The notes under the pieces were generated by a model that was given only the letters and a program-made list of their open reading frames with translations, searched no databases and was not told the origin of the DNA. Position numbers and translations under genes: made by a program. A stretch of 33,327 bases of DNA from an uncultured Pseudomonadota bacterium (GTDB lineage: Bacteria > Desulfobacterota > BSN033 > UBA1163): positions 1 to 33,327 of the forward strand of contig CAKZKY010000259.1 of the NCBI GenBank assembly GCA_937124575.1, read 5' to 3'. Below, piece after piece: positions 8,000 to 16,206 of the stretch. The number at the start of each line of letters is the position of its first letter. The first letter of the stretch is position 1.

Positions 8000-8452
8000 T
8001 CAAACCAATTTTCTAACCATGGCCACTTCATCACAATCTGGAAATTTAACACATTTGAGACAATCTGCCCAAATCTTGTGGGGAAGAACGCTCTTATCCA
8101 CGAGATTAAAATTTAACTTCTCAAAAAAATCTGGGCGATAGGTGAGCGCAAACACCCTCTTCGCGCCGAGAGCCTTGGCCTCCTTAAGACAGGCTCTCAC
8201 CAACTTCGCCCCAATTCCCTTCTTGCGAGCTCCTTCCTCAACAGCCAGAGACCGGACCTCTGCCAGATCTTCCCAACAGATATGGAGAGCGCAGATGCCG
8301 ACCACCTTTCGATTCTCGATGAAAACGAAAAAGTCTCTGAGATGGTCATAAAGATCCACCAGTGAGCGTGGAAGGATATCCCCACGAGTCGAATATTGCT
8401 TGATCAACCGCTGAATCTCCTTCACATCCTTTAATGTGGCTTTACGTATCAT
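8000..8452 (-). CDS. GNAT-family N-acetyltransferase, short ArgA-like
   Basis: This is a 150-residue single-domain GNAT acetyltransferase. The acetyl-CoA loop is R76-KKGIG, preceded by the beta-4 segment EVRSLAVEE. It resembles the short, kinase-free N-acetylglutamate synthases of some anaerobes, which would put it in arginine synthesis; this is from memory of the family, not proven here. A C-terminal DCLKCVKFPDC segment (C131, C134, C140) is a conserved-looking feature of that group and could bind a metal. The start is ATG 8452, chosen for the AGGGG six bases upstream; the frame stays open to 8527 but without a ribosome site. It follows recN on the same strand after about 105 bases. Confidence 0.8.
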   Translation of the reverse strand: MIRKATLKDVKEIQRLIKQYSTRGDILPRSLVDLYDHLRDFFVFIENRKVVGICALHICWEDLAEVRSLAVEEGARKKGIGAKLVRACLKEAKALGAKRVFALTYRPDFFEKLNFNLVDKSVLPHKIWADCLKCVKFPDCDEVAMVRKLV

Positions 8453-8557
8453 TCCCATCCCCTTTCGTGAATCGTGATCGGCCCTCCATGACTCGCCAAA
8501 TGAAACATGGAACCCCTTTCTAACCATTACCGAAGTTACCGAAGCACAAGAAACGCT

Positions 8558-10237
8558 TCACAATCTTCTGGCATTCTCAATCATCTCTTTGGCATGGGCT
8601 CGGGTCTTTTCTGTCACCTTCATACCGCCTAACATCCTTGCGATCTCATCCACAATCGCTTCTTTCTCTAAACGCTCAACAACGGTAACCGTCCGGTTTC
8701 CTCTCACCACTTTTCCCACGCAATAGTGTGTGTCCGCATAGCATGCAATCTGTGGAAGATGGGTGACGCAGAGGATCTGATGGTGTTTAGAAAGGTCCTT
8801 CAATGTTCTCCCAACCACCTCTGCAACCGCTCCCCCGATTCCGGAATCGACTTCATCAAAGATCAAAACCTGTCTTCCTCCGACTCTGGCCAAAATCTTC
8901 TTCATGGCTAACATCATCCTGGAAAGCTCTCCTCCTGAGGCGATTTTGGCAAGAGGTTTAACTTCCTCTCCTACATTTGGAGAAATGAGAAACTCCACCC
9001 GATCCAATCCTTTCGGTGAAAGATCACCCTCCTCCATCCGAACTTCAAAAGTCGTCTTCCTCATCCCCAGGTTTCCCAACTCCCGCTCGACGGCTCTCTT
9101 TAACTCAGAAGCCACCCTCTTTCGCTCCCGTGAAAGTCTCCTCGCCAGAGCAATCATCTCTCCTTGAAGGGAGAACCGCATGCCCTCCAAATGAGAAAGC
9201 TTTTCTTCATTCGAACTAAAGGCGTTCAACGTCTTTTTGATCTTCTCCCGAAAGGCGAGTACCTCTTCCACGGTTGGACCATATTTCCTTTTCAGACGGC
9301 CAATCTCCTCCAGCCGGTTTCCGACCTCTTCCAATCGCATGGGGTTGACTTCGATCCTTTTCAGATAATCCCTCAGACTGTGAACAACCTCTTCCAGTTG
9401 GATGGAGGTTGCCTCAAGATTCCTCATCGTTTCTGAAAGTGATGGGTCGATGGCCATCATCTCGCTTCCCTGACGGATGATCGTCTGAATCCGTTCAATG
9501 GTAGAACCCTCTCCTTCGTAAAGCAATTCATTGGAAAGACGTACAAAATCCATCAACTTTCTGGAGTGGCTAAGAATCCTCTGTTCCTCTTTAAGGGCTT
9601 CCTCTTCTCCCACACGAATACCAGAACCCTCAATCTCCCTCAATTGGAAACTCATGAGCTCTTTCTCTTTTGCCACTCTCTCTCTCTCTTCTTGAATCCG
9701 CTTGATCTGTCCAGAGAGAGAGAGGAATCTTTCGAAATATTCCTGATATTCCTTCCTGAGATTGACCAACCCACCAAACTCATCCAGGATGTCAAGATGG
9801 GTTTCAACGCGCTGTAAAGACTGATGTTCGTGCTGACCATAGATGCTGAGCAATCTCTCTCCTACCTCAGCGAGTGTCCCGAGCGTTGTCAGATTCTCAT
9901 TGAGGAAGGCTTTCCCCCTTCCTGAACGGGAGAGCATCCGGCTGATCAGACAGACATTCCCATCTGCAGCGGTATTGGTTCTTGTTGCCTTTTCTCTGAC
10001 CTTCTCCTTTATCTCAGGATTTTCAGTAATATCGAAGAGGGCCTCGATGCTCGCCTCCTCTTCAGAACTTCGGATCAGTTCTTCGCTGGCCTTATCACCC
10101 ATCAGGAGGTGAACCGCATTGAGGATGATCGATTTGCCTGCCCCTGTCTCACCGGTGATGACATTGAACCCCTTTGAGAAGGAGAGGTTCAATTCATCAA
10201 TAATGGCAAAATTTCTAATCCGTAGTTCCAGCAACAT
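8558..10237 (-). CDS. recN: DNA repair protein RecN
   Basis: This is an SMC-like ATPase acting at DNA double-strand breaks, 559 residues, the normal length. Walker A is GETGAGKS at 29-36. A long coiled-coil region follows (about 150-370), then the ABC signature ASGGELSRMM and Walker B VLIFDEVDSGIGG, and the C-terminal HLPQIACYAD. It lies 86 bases after nadK on the same strand, a pairing that is common in bacteria. The gap carries a short word-type repeat rather than a promoter. The protein starts directly with MLLELRIRNFAIID, the standard N-terminus, so the start is secure. Confidence 0.96.
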   Translation of the reverse strand: MLLELRIRNFAIIDELNLSFSKGFNVITGETGAGKSIILNAVHLLMGDKASEELIRSSEEEASIEALFDITENPEIKEKVREKATRTNTAADGNVCLISRMLSRSGRGKAFLNENLTTLGTLAEVGERLLSIYGQHEHQSLQRVETHLDILDEFGGLVNLRKEYQEYFERFLSLSGQIKRIQEERERVAKEKELMSFQLREIEGSGIRVGEEEALKEEQRILSHSRKLMDFVRLSNELLYEGEGSTIERIQTIIRQGSEMMAIDPSLSETMRNLEATSIQLEEVVHSLRDYLKRIEVNPMRLEEVGNRLEEIGRLKRKYGPTVEEVLAFREKIKKTLNAFSSNEEKLSHLEGMRFSLQGEMIALARRLSRERKRVASELKRAVERELGNLGMRKTTFEVRMEEGDLSPKGLDRVEFLISPNVGEEVKPLAKIASGGELSRMMLAMKKILARVGGRQVLIFDEVDSGIGGAVAEVVGRTLKDLSKHHQILCVTHLPQIACYADTHYCVGKVVRGNRTVTVVERLEKEAIVDEIARMLGGMKVTEKTRAHAKEMIENARRL

Positions 10238-10323
10238 AAATCATACATAACAAGTTCCGAATTCACAGTTTGGAGTTCAAATGATGAAACCTCCGAGCCC
10301 CTAACTCTAAACCCCGAACCGTT

Positions 10324-11196
10324 TTATCTCTCTCCCCACTTCAGTTTTTCTCTCAGCACCTCAAAGTAATGGCGGTAGGGCGATTTGATTAAAAGAATCT
10401 TACCCTCAGCTTTTTTTACTTCCACAACATCTCCATACTCCAATATGAATCCCTGTTGTCCATCTAAGGTTAGAAGAACCTCCTGCTGCTTGGACTTCAA
10501 GATGGCACGGACCTCCACATCATCCGGAACCATAATTGGACGATTGGTCAGCGTGTGGGGGCAGATTGGCGTGATGATGATGCAGTGGAGGGATGGATAG
10601 ACAATGGGCCCTCCGGCAGAAAGGTTGTAAGCCGTGGAGCCTGTGGGCGTCGAAAGGATCAACCCATCCGATTTGAAGGTGGTCAGGTACTCTCCATTGA
10701 TCGTCGTCTCAATATCAATAATTCGGGCTAAAGCTCCCTTATTGATCACCGCATCGTTTAAGACGACAAACTCCGCAAGCCTCTCTCCCCGGCGGACCAC
10801 CCCAGCCTTCAGGATAACCCTCTCATCAGTTACAAAATCTCCCTCGATGACCCGTTCAAGAACACGATAAAGCTCATCGAGTGTGATCTCCGTTAAAAAT
10901 CCAAGTCCTCCAAGATTCACTCCGAGAATGGGAACATCATGGTCCCCAATAAGTCGAGCCACGCTGAGTAGTGTGCCATCGCCTCCAAGGACGATGATCA
11001 TTTCTGCATGGGAAGGAATCTCCTCTTTCTTCATTCCGCTCAAAAAAGGCCTGTTCTGAGTTCTGCGGATTACAGCTTCTACCCCTTCTTCAGTAAAAAC
11101 TTCGATTCCTTTGGAACCCAACCATTCGATCAACCGACTGGTAATGGTCACAGCTTCAGGTTTATTCTGTTTAGCGATGATACCGATTCGTTTCAT
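10324..11196 (-). CDS. nadK: NAD kinase
   Basis: This is an ATP/polyphosphate-dependent NAD kinase producing NADP, about 290 residues, cytosolic. The diagnostic motifs are GGDGTLL (71-77, with catalytic D73), NLGGLGFLTE, and the substrate loop PTGSTAYNLSAGGP. The start at ATG 11196 (MKRIGII) is preferred because GAGG lies six bases upstream; an earlier ATG at 11208 has no ribosome site. It is the first gene of a nadK-recN-acetyltransferase series and has a promoter at 11267-11295. Confidence 0.95.
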   Translation of the reverse strand: MKRIGIIAKQNKPEAVTITSRLIEWLGSKGIEVFTEEGVEAVIRRTQNRPFLSGMKKEEIPSHAEMIIVLGGDGTLLSVARLIGDHDVPILGVNLGGLGFLTEITLDELYRVLERVIEGDFVTDERVILKAGVVRRGERLAEFVVLNDAVINKGALARIIDIETTINGEYLTTFKSDGLILSTPTGSTAYNLSAGGPIVYPSLHCIIITPICPHTLTNRPIMVPDDVEVRAILKSKQQEVLLTLDGQQGFILEYGDVVEVKKAEGKILLIKSPYRHYFEVLREKLKWGER

Positions 11197-11266
11197 TATT
11201 GGCCTCATTAGAATATCGAATTGATTTTTTCACAGAGACACACTCTCTCGATCAGGTTTCACTCCG

Positions 11267-11295
11267 ATGGTACATAAGCGATGGATCTTTGTCAA
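11267..11295 (-). promoter_or_regulatory. Sigma70-like promoter of nadK
   Basis: On the minus strand TTGACA (11295-11290) is followed after 17 bases by TACCAT (11272-11267). It gives a leader of about 65 bases to the nadK start at 11196. Confidence 0.5.
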
Positions 11296-11346
11296 TCGAA
11301 AGGTGATGGATGAGCCCAGCAAACTTCCACGCCGCCTGACCCCATT

Positions 11347-11378
11347 CGAAAGCCCTGTTGTTTGCCCCTTACGAAGCT
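11347..11378 (-). repeat. 32-base element shared with 1280-1311 (copy 2)
   Basis: It matches the phosphate permease leader element at 25 of 32 bases. It sits just after the DUF454 stop codon. It is largely enclosed by the inverted repeat CAGGGCTT/AAGCCCTG at 11350-11357 and 11389-11396, so it may be the loop and descending arm of one structure. Confidence 0.5.
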
Positions 11379-11396
11379 CCGTTTCTATCAGGGCTT
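11350..11396 (-). repeat. Inverted repeat at the end of the DUF454 gene
   Basis: Eight-base perfect arms (11350-11357 and 11389-11396) are separated by 31 bases. On the minus strand they follow the stop codon and end in TTTCG, so a weak terminator is possible, but there is no proper T tract. Confidence 0.35.
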
Positions 11397-11853
11397 ATTG
11401 ATTCCGAACAACCTCTTTTCCATCCTCCCTTTCGTTTGTTATCTTTTCGAACCGTACTGAAGAGGGTTCGCAGAAATTTGGAACTGAGAGAAGGTAGAGG
11501 GTAACACCGATAGCAATCCCAATTAAAATAACCTTGACCATGCAAGGACGGACGATAAAAAGGGCTGAGATGAGAATCATCAACCAGAGCAGGGAAATGG
11601 ACAAGGCTTTTACCCGTGGAGGGATTCCTCTCCCTTCCCGATAATTTCGGATATATTCTGCAAACCATCGATGGTTCAAGAGCCAGTTGTAGAATCTTTC
11701 CGAACTCCGAGCATAGCATGCTGCCGCCAACAGAAGGAAAGGGGTTGTAGGGAGAACAGGCAAAAATATCCCAAGGAGTCCGAGCCCAACAAAAAAAGTG
11801 CCCACTCCCACCAACACCCACCTGATCCATCTATCTCTATGGAGCTTCTCCAA
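11395..11853 (-). CDS. DUF454 (YbaN-like) inner-membrane protein
   Basis: This is a small membrane protein of the DUF454/YbaN family (PF04304), function unknown. The family signature is clear: GLLGIFLPVLPTTPFLLLAAACYARSS, followed by the conserved FYNWLLNHRWF. It has two N-terminal membrane segments around that motif and two more in the C-terminal half. The frame is open to a TTG at 11886, but a strong ribosome site (GGAGAGG) stands eight bases before the TTG at 11853, so the shorter 152-residue form is listed. The last 25 residues are charged and variable. Confidence 0.85.
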   Translation of the reverse strand: MEKLHRDRWIRWVLVGVGTFFVGLGLLGIFLPVLPTTPFLLLAAACYARSSERFYNWLLNHRWFAEYIRNYREGRGIPPRVKALSISLLWLMILISALFIVRPCMVKVILIGIAIGVTLYLLSVPNFCEPSSVRFEKITNEREDGKEVVRNQ

Positions 11854-11971
11854 TTGGTCAGTCCTCTCCTCTTTCTTCTCTTTCAATCTAATAAGAAGCT
11901 AATCAATTTTTTTAAAAAAGGCAATCCTTAACAAAAGGTTTGTCATTATCGAATTAAGCCCCCCATAGCGC

Positions 11972-12000
11972 TTGGATTAGACCTTCTAACGGGGTATACT
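11972..12000 (+). promoter_or_regulatory. Sigma70-like promoter of the unrecognised 12020-12934 gene
   Basis: TTGGAT (11972-11977) is followed after 17 bases by TATACT (11995-12000). Transcription would start near 12007, very close to the first in-frame ATG at 12020. This fits either an almost leaderless message or use of the later ATG codons at 12041 or 12050. Confidence 0.5.
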
Positions 12001-12019
12001 ATAAAGCCAATCATTGAAA

Positions 12020-12934
12020 ATGAGAATCGAAGTATATAGAATGATATTCATGCATCTACCCATTGCTATCCTGGAAGGGAAAAAGATTCAGAGGGTAATT
12101 TTCTCTATAGATCCACCCTCCCCCACCCTTCAGAACACCTATTTTTTAATGGAAAAGGTGTATCAGAGGGGAAGCTGGTGTTTTAACCTTTCCACAGCCA
12201 GACATGTCGAATCCTTTCAAAGATTGAGAGAGAGAGTCGAAGATGAAACCTTAATCGGGTTCGGCCATATAGAAGCAGGGTCTGGGGTTTCCCTCATGGG
12301 AAAACCGATTCATCAGTTTGAATCGAAGGTCGCCTCAACGATCGCAAGAAATATCGTTCCCAAGGACTTAATGAGGAGACTATTTCCTAATCCACCCTTG
12401 GGTGACGTGCTGACGCAGAAAGAGATTGATCGGATGAGGTTCGATCCTTCTCGTTTCAGTCAGGCCCTCTCCCTCTACTCTTCGAAAGAGGTCCCATTTC
12501 TTCAGATCGGTGGTAAATATAGCGACTGGCTCTTAGGATTGGGAAGGGTTGACCTTTTGAGGGAGATGGTGACAGAAACGAAGAGGAAGAATTTTATCCC
12601 CATCTTCTCGGGCCAGTGGGCGACCTTCGTCTTGCCGAAGGCAAAGTCTCTTGATGTGGCAGGTTATGCCACCCCTGTTAACAAGAGAAAGAGCTTATTC
12701 GACCTCACGTTAGCAAGCGACATCATCAAAAAATTTGACAGACCAATCATCAGCCTCGATCCTCTGTCAAAAGGAAGGCTTTTAAAAAAATCGGAAGAGG
12801 CGCTCTCCTTTCTTTTTAATGAACTTAAAATCCATTCCGCCATTATAGAGGTGGCTTCCGAAGATCAAATTGAGGTCCTGTGGAGGGTGCTGGAGAAGAT
12901 CCCCTCTCTCATCCCATTCCGAAAGACAGGATAA
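12020..12934 (+). CDS. Conserved-looking protein of unknown function, alpha/beta (TIM-barrel-like)
   Basis: I do not recognise this family. The product is about 304 residues, soluble, with no signal peptide or membrane helix. Strand-helix alternation is visible in the second half: VPFLQIGG, then a helix; KNFIPIFSGQWATFVL; LDVAGYATPVN; a helix; DRPIISLDPL; a helix; and KIHSAIIEVAS, suggesting a TIM-barrel or similar fold. Candidate polar sites are H94 in GFGHIEAGSG and the DPLSKGR loop. Several starts are possible (TTG 12014, ATG 12020, 12041, 12050), none with a clear ribosome site. The 3' end overlaps the convergent kinase-like gene by 26 bases. Codon use resembles its neighbours, so it looks like a real resident gene. 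Confidence 0.65.
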   Translation: MRIEVYRMIFMHLPIAILEGKKIQRVIFSIDPPSPTLQNTYFLMEKVYQRGSWCFNLSTARHVESFQRLRERVEDETLIGFGHIEAGSGVSLMGKPIHQFESKVASTIARNIVPKDLMRRLFPNPPLGDVLTQKEIDRMRFDPSRFSQALSLYSSKEVPFLQIGGKYSDWLLGLGRVDLLREMVTETKRKNFIPIFSGQWATFVLPKAKSLDVAGYATPVNKRKSLFDLTLASDIIKKFDRPIISLDPLSKGRLLKKSEEALSFLFNELKIHSAIIEVASEDQIEVLWRVLEKIPSLIPFRKTG

Positions 12935-13481
12935 TTCCTGCGACCAAAGGAATGGTGAAGTTATCATCCAGCGGCAAAGGAAGCACTTCGACCAGTGTGG
13001 TTCCAACGGCGGCGATACTTCCAGCAAGACGGTCCAAACCAGGATAGATCCAGACGATCAGAAAGGATGTCATCAGAAACGCCAGGCTTCCCTCCAGCGT
13101 CTTATTAAAGATCGGAGTCCGCCCAAACCCTCTGCCCACAAGGGCTGCGGCTGTATCCGAAAGGATAAGGATCAGAAGGCTCACAATAGCGATTGGCTTG
13201 GGAAAGAGCAGAATGGTCATGATTGAAGCAAAGAGAAAATAAGTGGAGCCCATGAGGGTCGGTTTCTCTCTTTCCCGCAGCACCCTTCCGAAAAAATGCT
13301 TTTGGAAAAGAGAGGCCAATCCCGGATGATAATGGCGAACCAGGTCAACCAAAAGATAAAGGAGAAAGAAAGGAACGAGAAAGGTGAGAACGGTGGTATC
13401 CGAGGTGAAGCCATAACCAACAGGAATCACCAGGGTGGCCAGGTGAACCAGCTTCCTTTTAACCTCAATGCCTGTAATCAT
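12909..13481 (-). CDS. Polyprenol/diacylglycerol kinase-like membrane protein (SEC59/DGK1 type)
   Basis: This 190-residue integral membrane protein has about six hydrophobic segments. It resembles CTP-dependent dolichol and diacylglycerol kinases and the related phosphatidate cytidylyltransferases. Supporting segments are KRKLVHL near the N-terminus, the loop with EREKPTLMGSTYF, the LILSDTAAALVGRGFGR motif typical of the family, and NKTLEGSLAF. It would phosphorylate a lipid alcohol in the inner membrane; the substrate is unknown. It lies last in the miaA-hfq-scpB-rluB series, 50 bases after rluB. Its 3' end overlaps the convergent plus-strand gene by 26 bases. Confidence 0.82.
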   Translation of the reverse strand: MITGIEVKRKLVHLATLVIPVGYGFTSDTTVLTFLVPFFLLYLLVDLVRHYHPGLASLFQKHFFGRVLREREKPTLMGSTYFLFASIMTILLFPKPIAIVSLLILILSDTAAALVGRGFGRTPIFNKTLEGSLAFLMTSFLIVWIYPGLDRLAGSIAAVGTTLVEVLPLPLDDNFTIPLVAGIILSFGMG

Positions 13482-13504
13482 CTCTCTTCTCTTCTATCTT
13501 TTGG

Positions 13505-13529
13505 TGATCACTGATAACTGATCACTGAT
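13505..13529. repeat. Tandem 11-base repeat between rluB and the kinase gene
   Basis: TGATCACTGAT occurs twice (13505-13515 and 13519-13529), separated by AAC. The TGATCA cores are themselves palindromic. It is one of the short word-type intergenic repeats of this window. Confidence 0.55.
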
Positions 13530-13530
13530 T

Positions 13531-14292
13531 TCAATCGTCCTCCTTCTCTCTCTCCCTCTTCCCTCGTCTCTCATCCGTCGTCTTCCTCAAATTCTCCTTC
13601 TCTTCTTCCGTAAGAGGTCGCCAATGGCCAACCGGAAGATCTCCGAGTCGAATCGGTCCAAATTTCACCCGCTTTAACTTAACGACAGGATGGCCTACGG
13701 CCGAGAAGATTCTTTTGACCAGATGGTTTCTCCCCTCAGTGACCACTGCCTCAACCCAACAACTCTTTTCCGCCTTACGAAAAACACGGATCGAGTTAAC
13801 CCTTGCCTCACCGTCCTCAAGCATGACTCCCTTCTTCAGCCACAATAACTCTTGTTGCTCAAGATGGCCCTCCACTTTGGCCCAGTAAGTTCTGGGAATG
13901 GAGTACTTGGGATGGGTAAGTTGATGGGCAAGTTCCCCATCATTGGTTAGGAGCAGTAGACCCTCTGCATCAAAATCGAGGCGGCCAATTGGATAGAGCC
14001 GCTCTCTCACCTTTTGAAGGAGGTCCTTTACGGTCGGCCTTCCTAAGGGGTCTTTCACGGTTGAAAGATACCCTCTGGGCTTATTGAGAAGGACTGTTCT
14101 TTTCGGCTCAAGTCGGAGTATTCTCTTTCCATCCACCTTAATATGGTCTCTCACTGGATCGGCTTTGAGTCCGAGTTGATCAACAACCTGCCCGTTTACC
14201 GAAACCCTTCCCTCAAGTATCATCCTCTCGGCTTCACGTCGTGAGGCAACACCAGCGCGGGCTAATATCTTTTGAATTCTTTCAAGCCCCAT
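13531..14292 (-). CDS. rluB: 23S rRNA pseudouridine synthase, RluB/RsuA family
   Basis: The protein has 253 residues. An N-terminal S4 RNA-binding domain (RIQKILARAGVASRREAE) is followed by the RsuA/RluB catalytic domain with GRLDFDAEGLLLLTNDG, which carries the catalytic aspartate, and LTHPKYSIPRTYWAKVEG. RluB acts on helix 80 of 23S rRNA; RsuA on 16S rRNA. The gene order after scpB, nine bases away, is the classical scpB-rluB arrangement, which favours RluB. The last 25 residues are highly charged (many E, K and R), a common variable tail. Confidence 0.9.
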   Translation of the reverse strand: MGLERIQKILARAGVASRREAERMILEGRVSVNGQVVDQLGLKADPVRDHIKVDGKRILRLEPKRTVLLNKPRGYLSTVKDPLGRPTVKDLLQKVRERLYPIGRLDFDAEGLLLLTNDGELAHQLTHPKYSIPRTYWAKVEGHLEQQELLWLKKGVMLEDGEARVNSIRVFRKAEKSCWVEAVVTEGRNHLVKRIFSAVGHPVVKLKRVKFGPIRLGDLPVGHWRPLTEEEKENLRKTTDERRGKREREKEDD

Positions 14293-14300
14293 AGGATTCC

Positions 14301-14906
14301 CTAATCTCCCGCTTCATCATTGGAAGCGACTGAGCTCTCCACTTTTGAAACGGTCTCTGGTTCCGGAGGAGGTTGAACTTCCTTTAAGGTAGGAAGATCA
14401 GAGAGGGTGTTGAGGTTAAAGAGTTCAAGAAAAGTTTTGGTAGTTCCATAGATGAGGGGACGCCCTGGAATCTCTTTTCTTCCCACAATGCGGATCAATC
14501 CCTTCTCCAAAAGGGACCGGATCACCCATCCTGAATCCACGCCTCGAATCTCTTCAATGGTGGGCCGAATCACGGGCTGTCGATAGGCAATGATGGCAAG
14601 TGTCTCTAATGCGGATTGACTCAGCTTCACCGGCTTCGTCTTTTTAAGTCGGTTGACCCACGACGCCCATTGAGGTTTGGTTCGGAACTGGTATCCACCT
14701 GCCACTTCAACCAGCTCCACCCCTCTGGAACGATCTTCACAATCTTTTTTGATTTCAGCAATTCCCTGCAACAGGGCTTCCCTATCCCATTCGTGGAGGA
14801 TCTCCTCTAAAGCATCGAGCTTTACCGGTGAATCTGAAACGAACAGAATGCCCTCAAGTATTGGTTTAAGATCTTGTCCGTCTATCATGAGTGGCCCATT
14901 CATCAC
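14301..14906 (-). CDS. scpB: Chromosome segregation and condensation protein ScpB
   Basis: This is a 201-residue ScpB, a kleisin-interacting winged-helix subunit of the SMC-ScpA-ScpB condensin. Two winged-helix domains are seen, with the family signatures SQSALETLAIIAYRQPV and RPTIEEIRGVDSGWVIRSLLEKGLI. The last 30 residues are acidic and low in complexity. The usual partner gene scpA is not adjacent: the next genes upstream are hfq and miaA. ATG 14906 is preceded by AAGGGTG; a later ATG (MIDGQDL) is also possible. Confidence 0.93.
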   Translation of the reverse strand: MMNGPLMIDGQDLKPILEGILFVSDSPVKLDALEEILHEWDREALLQGIAEIKKDCEDRSRGVELVEVAGGYQFRTKPQWASWVNRLKKTKPVKLSQSALETLAIIAYRQPVIRPTIEEIRGVDSGWVIRSLLEKGLIRIVGRKEIPGRPLIYGTTKTFLELFNLNTLSDLPTLKEVQPPPEPETVSKVESSVASNDEAGD

Positions 14907-14954
14907 CCTTCAGGGAGGTCTATTGGGAAATGAGAGAGAAGTTGATTCCCGATT

Positions 14955-15182
14955 CTATTTCTGTTCGAACAGCTCTATCTTTTCGCCTGTGGTGATCGAA
15001 GATATGGCATGTTTGTAGATCAACTCATCTCCCTTGCCTCGGAGGACGACGCAAAAGTTATCAAAGCTTTGAATCACTCCTTCCAGTTTACGTCCTGTCA
15101 CTAATTCCACGACGACGTGATTTCGGTCTCGCCTGATCCGATTTAAAAATTGATCCTGCACATTGATCTGGTTCTTTATCAT
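14955..15182 (-). CDS. hfq: RNA chaperone Hfq
   Basis: This is a 75-residue Sm-like hexameric RNA chaperone that pairs small RNAs with messages. The Sm1 motif is VVVELVTGRKLEGVIQSFD and the Sm2 motif is IYKHAISSI, both standard. The C-terminal tail is very short (about eight residues), as in many non-enterobacterial Hfq proteins. It starts inside the end of miaA by the overlap ATGA (15179-15182), so the two are translationally coupled, a widely conserved pairing. Confidence 0.96.
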   Translation of the reverse strand: MIKNQINVQDQFLNRIRRDRNHVVVELVTGRKLEGVIQSFDNFCVVLRGKGDELIYKHAISSITTGEKIELFEQK

Positions 15183-16156
15183 GGATCCTTGCCCTCCTCT
15201 CGGTTACAAGTCACCTCTTCTCCCAAAAAAGACCTAACCTCTGAAAATATCTTCTTCCGATCAACAGACCCATCGTGCCAGAAAACTTCAGGGTCTGACT
15301 TAAACCAGGTCCATTGCCGTTTGGCGTAATGGCGTGTATCTCTCTTCATCTGTCGTACCGCCTCATCCCATCCCAACTGTTTCAAAAGAAATTGAACCAT
15401 CTGTTTATAACCCAGACTCTGCATCGGCTTCAATTCCGGTCCATAACCCATCTGGAGTAATGCGTCCACCTCTTTGAGAAACTCTCTTTCGATCATTCGC
15501 TCCACTCGCTCTTCGATCCGCCGATAAAGTTTTTCACGCTCCATCTCTAAACCGATCTTAAGTGTGAGATAAGGGCGATCTCCAAAACGGTGCTGCTCCC
15601 TGAAGAAGGAGATGGGGAAACCGGTCGATTCGAAGACCTCCAATGCCCTTATCGTTCGGAAAAGGTCATTTGCATGGATACGACTGGCTGCCTCCGGATC
15701 CACTTTTTTTAACCGTTCGTGGAGTAATCCTCCTCCCTTCTCTTCTGCTTCCTCCTTTAACCTCTTTCGGATGGAGGGGTCTACCTTAGGACTGGCGAAG
15801 AGGCCCTGGGTAAGGACTTTAATGTAGAGGCCGGTTCCTCCTACAACAAAAACAGGGGTGTGATTTCGATACAACCGATCGACAGTCTTTCTTCCCAGTG
15901 TCCGGTAGAGACCTGCATGAAAAGGTTGATCCGGAAAGACGATATCCAGCAGATGATGCTTGACCCTCTGCTGCTCTTGCGGCGTTGGTTTGGCCGTTCC
16001 GATATCCATATACCGATAAACCTGCATCGAATCGGCATTGAGAATCTCTCCTCCAAAGGCTTCAGCCAGTTCGATGGCCAGGGCTGATTTTCCTGCGCCA
16101 GTTGGGCCCAGCAGAATCACCAACCGAGGTTTTACCCTATCGATCACCACGGCCAT
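15179..16156 (-). CDS. miaA: tRNA dimethylallyltransferase (MiaA)
   Basis: This 325-residue enzyme adds a dimethylallyl group from DMAPP to A37 of tRNAs reading UNN codons. The P-loop is GPTGAGKS (17-24). Other family motifs are NADSMQVYR (40-48), DIGTAKP, HHLLDI, and VFVVGGTGLYIKVL. It heads a minus-strand series with hfq, scpB, rluB and the kinase. The start is ATG 16156. The protein has a short N-terminal extension before the first strand. Confidence 0.95.
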   Translation of the reverse strand: MAVVIDRVKPRLVILLGPTGAGKSALAIELAEAFGGEILNADSMQVYRYMDIGTAKPTPQEQQRVKHHLLDIVFPDQPFHAGLYRTLGRKTVDRLYRNHTPVFVVGGTGLYIKVLTQGLFASPKVDPSIRKRLKEEAEEKGGGLLHERLKKVDPEAASRIHANDLFRTIRALEVFESTGFPISFFREQHRFGDRPYLTLKIGLEMEREKLYRRIEERVERMIEREFLKEVDALLQMGYGPELKPMQSLGYKQMVQFLLKQLGWDEAVRQMKRDTRHYAKRQWTWFKSDPEVFWHDGSVDRKKIFSEVRSFLGEEVTCNREEGKDP

Positions 16157-16165
16157 ACGGATTGC

Positions 16166-16194
16166 ATTTTAATGAATTTATCGGGGGACTTCAA
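16166..16194 (-). promoter_or_regulatory. Possible promoter of the miaA-hfq cluster
   Basis: On the minus strand TTGAAG (16194-16189), a 17-base spacer and TAAAAT (16171-16166) match a sigma70 promoter. The predicted transcript start is within a few bases of the miaA ATG, so the message would be nearly leaderless. That weakens the call. Confidence 0.3.
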
Positions 16195-16206
16195 GCCAAA
16201 CATTCT

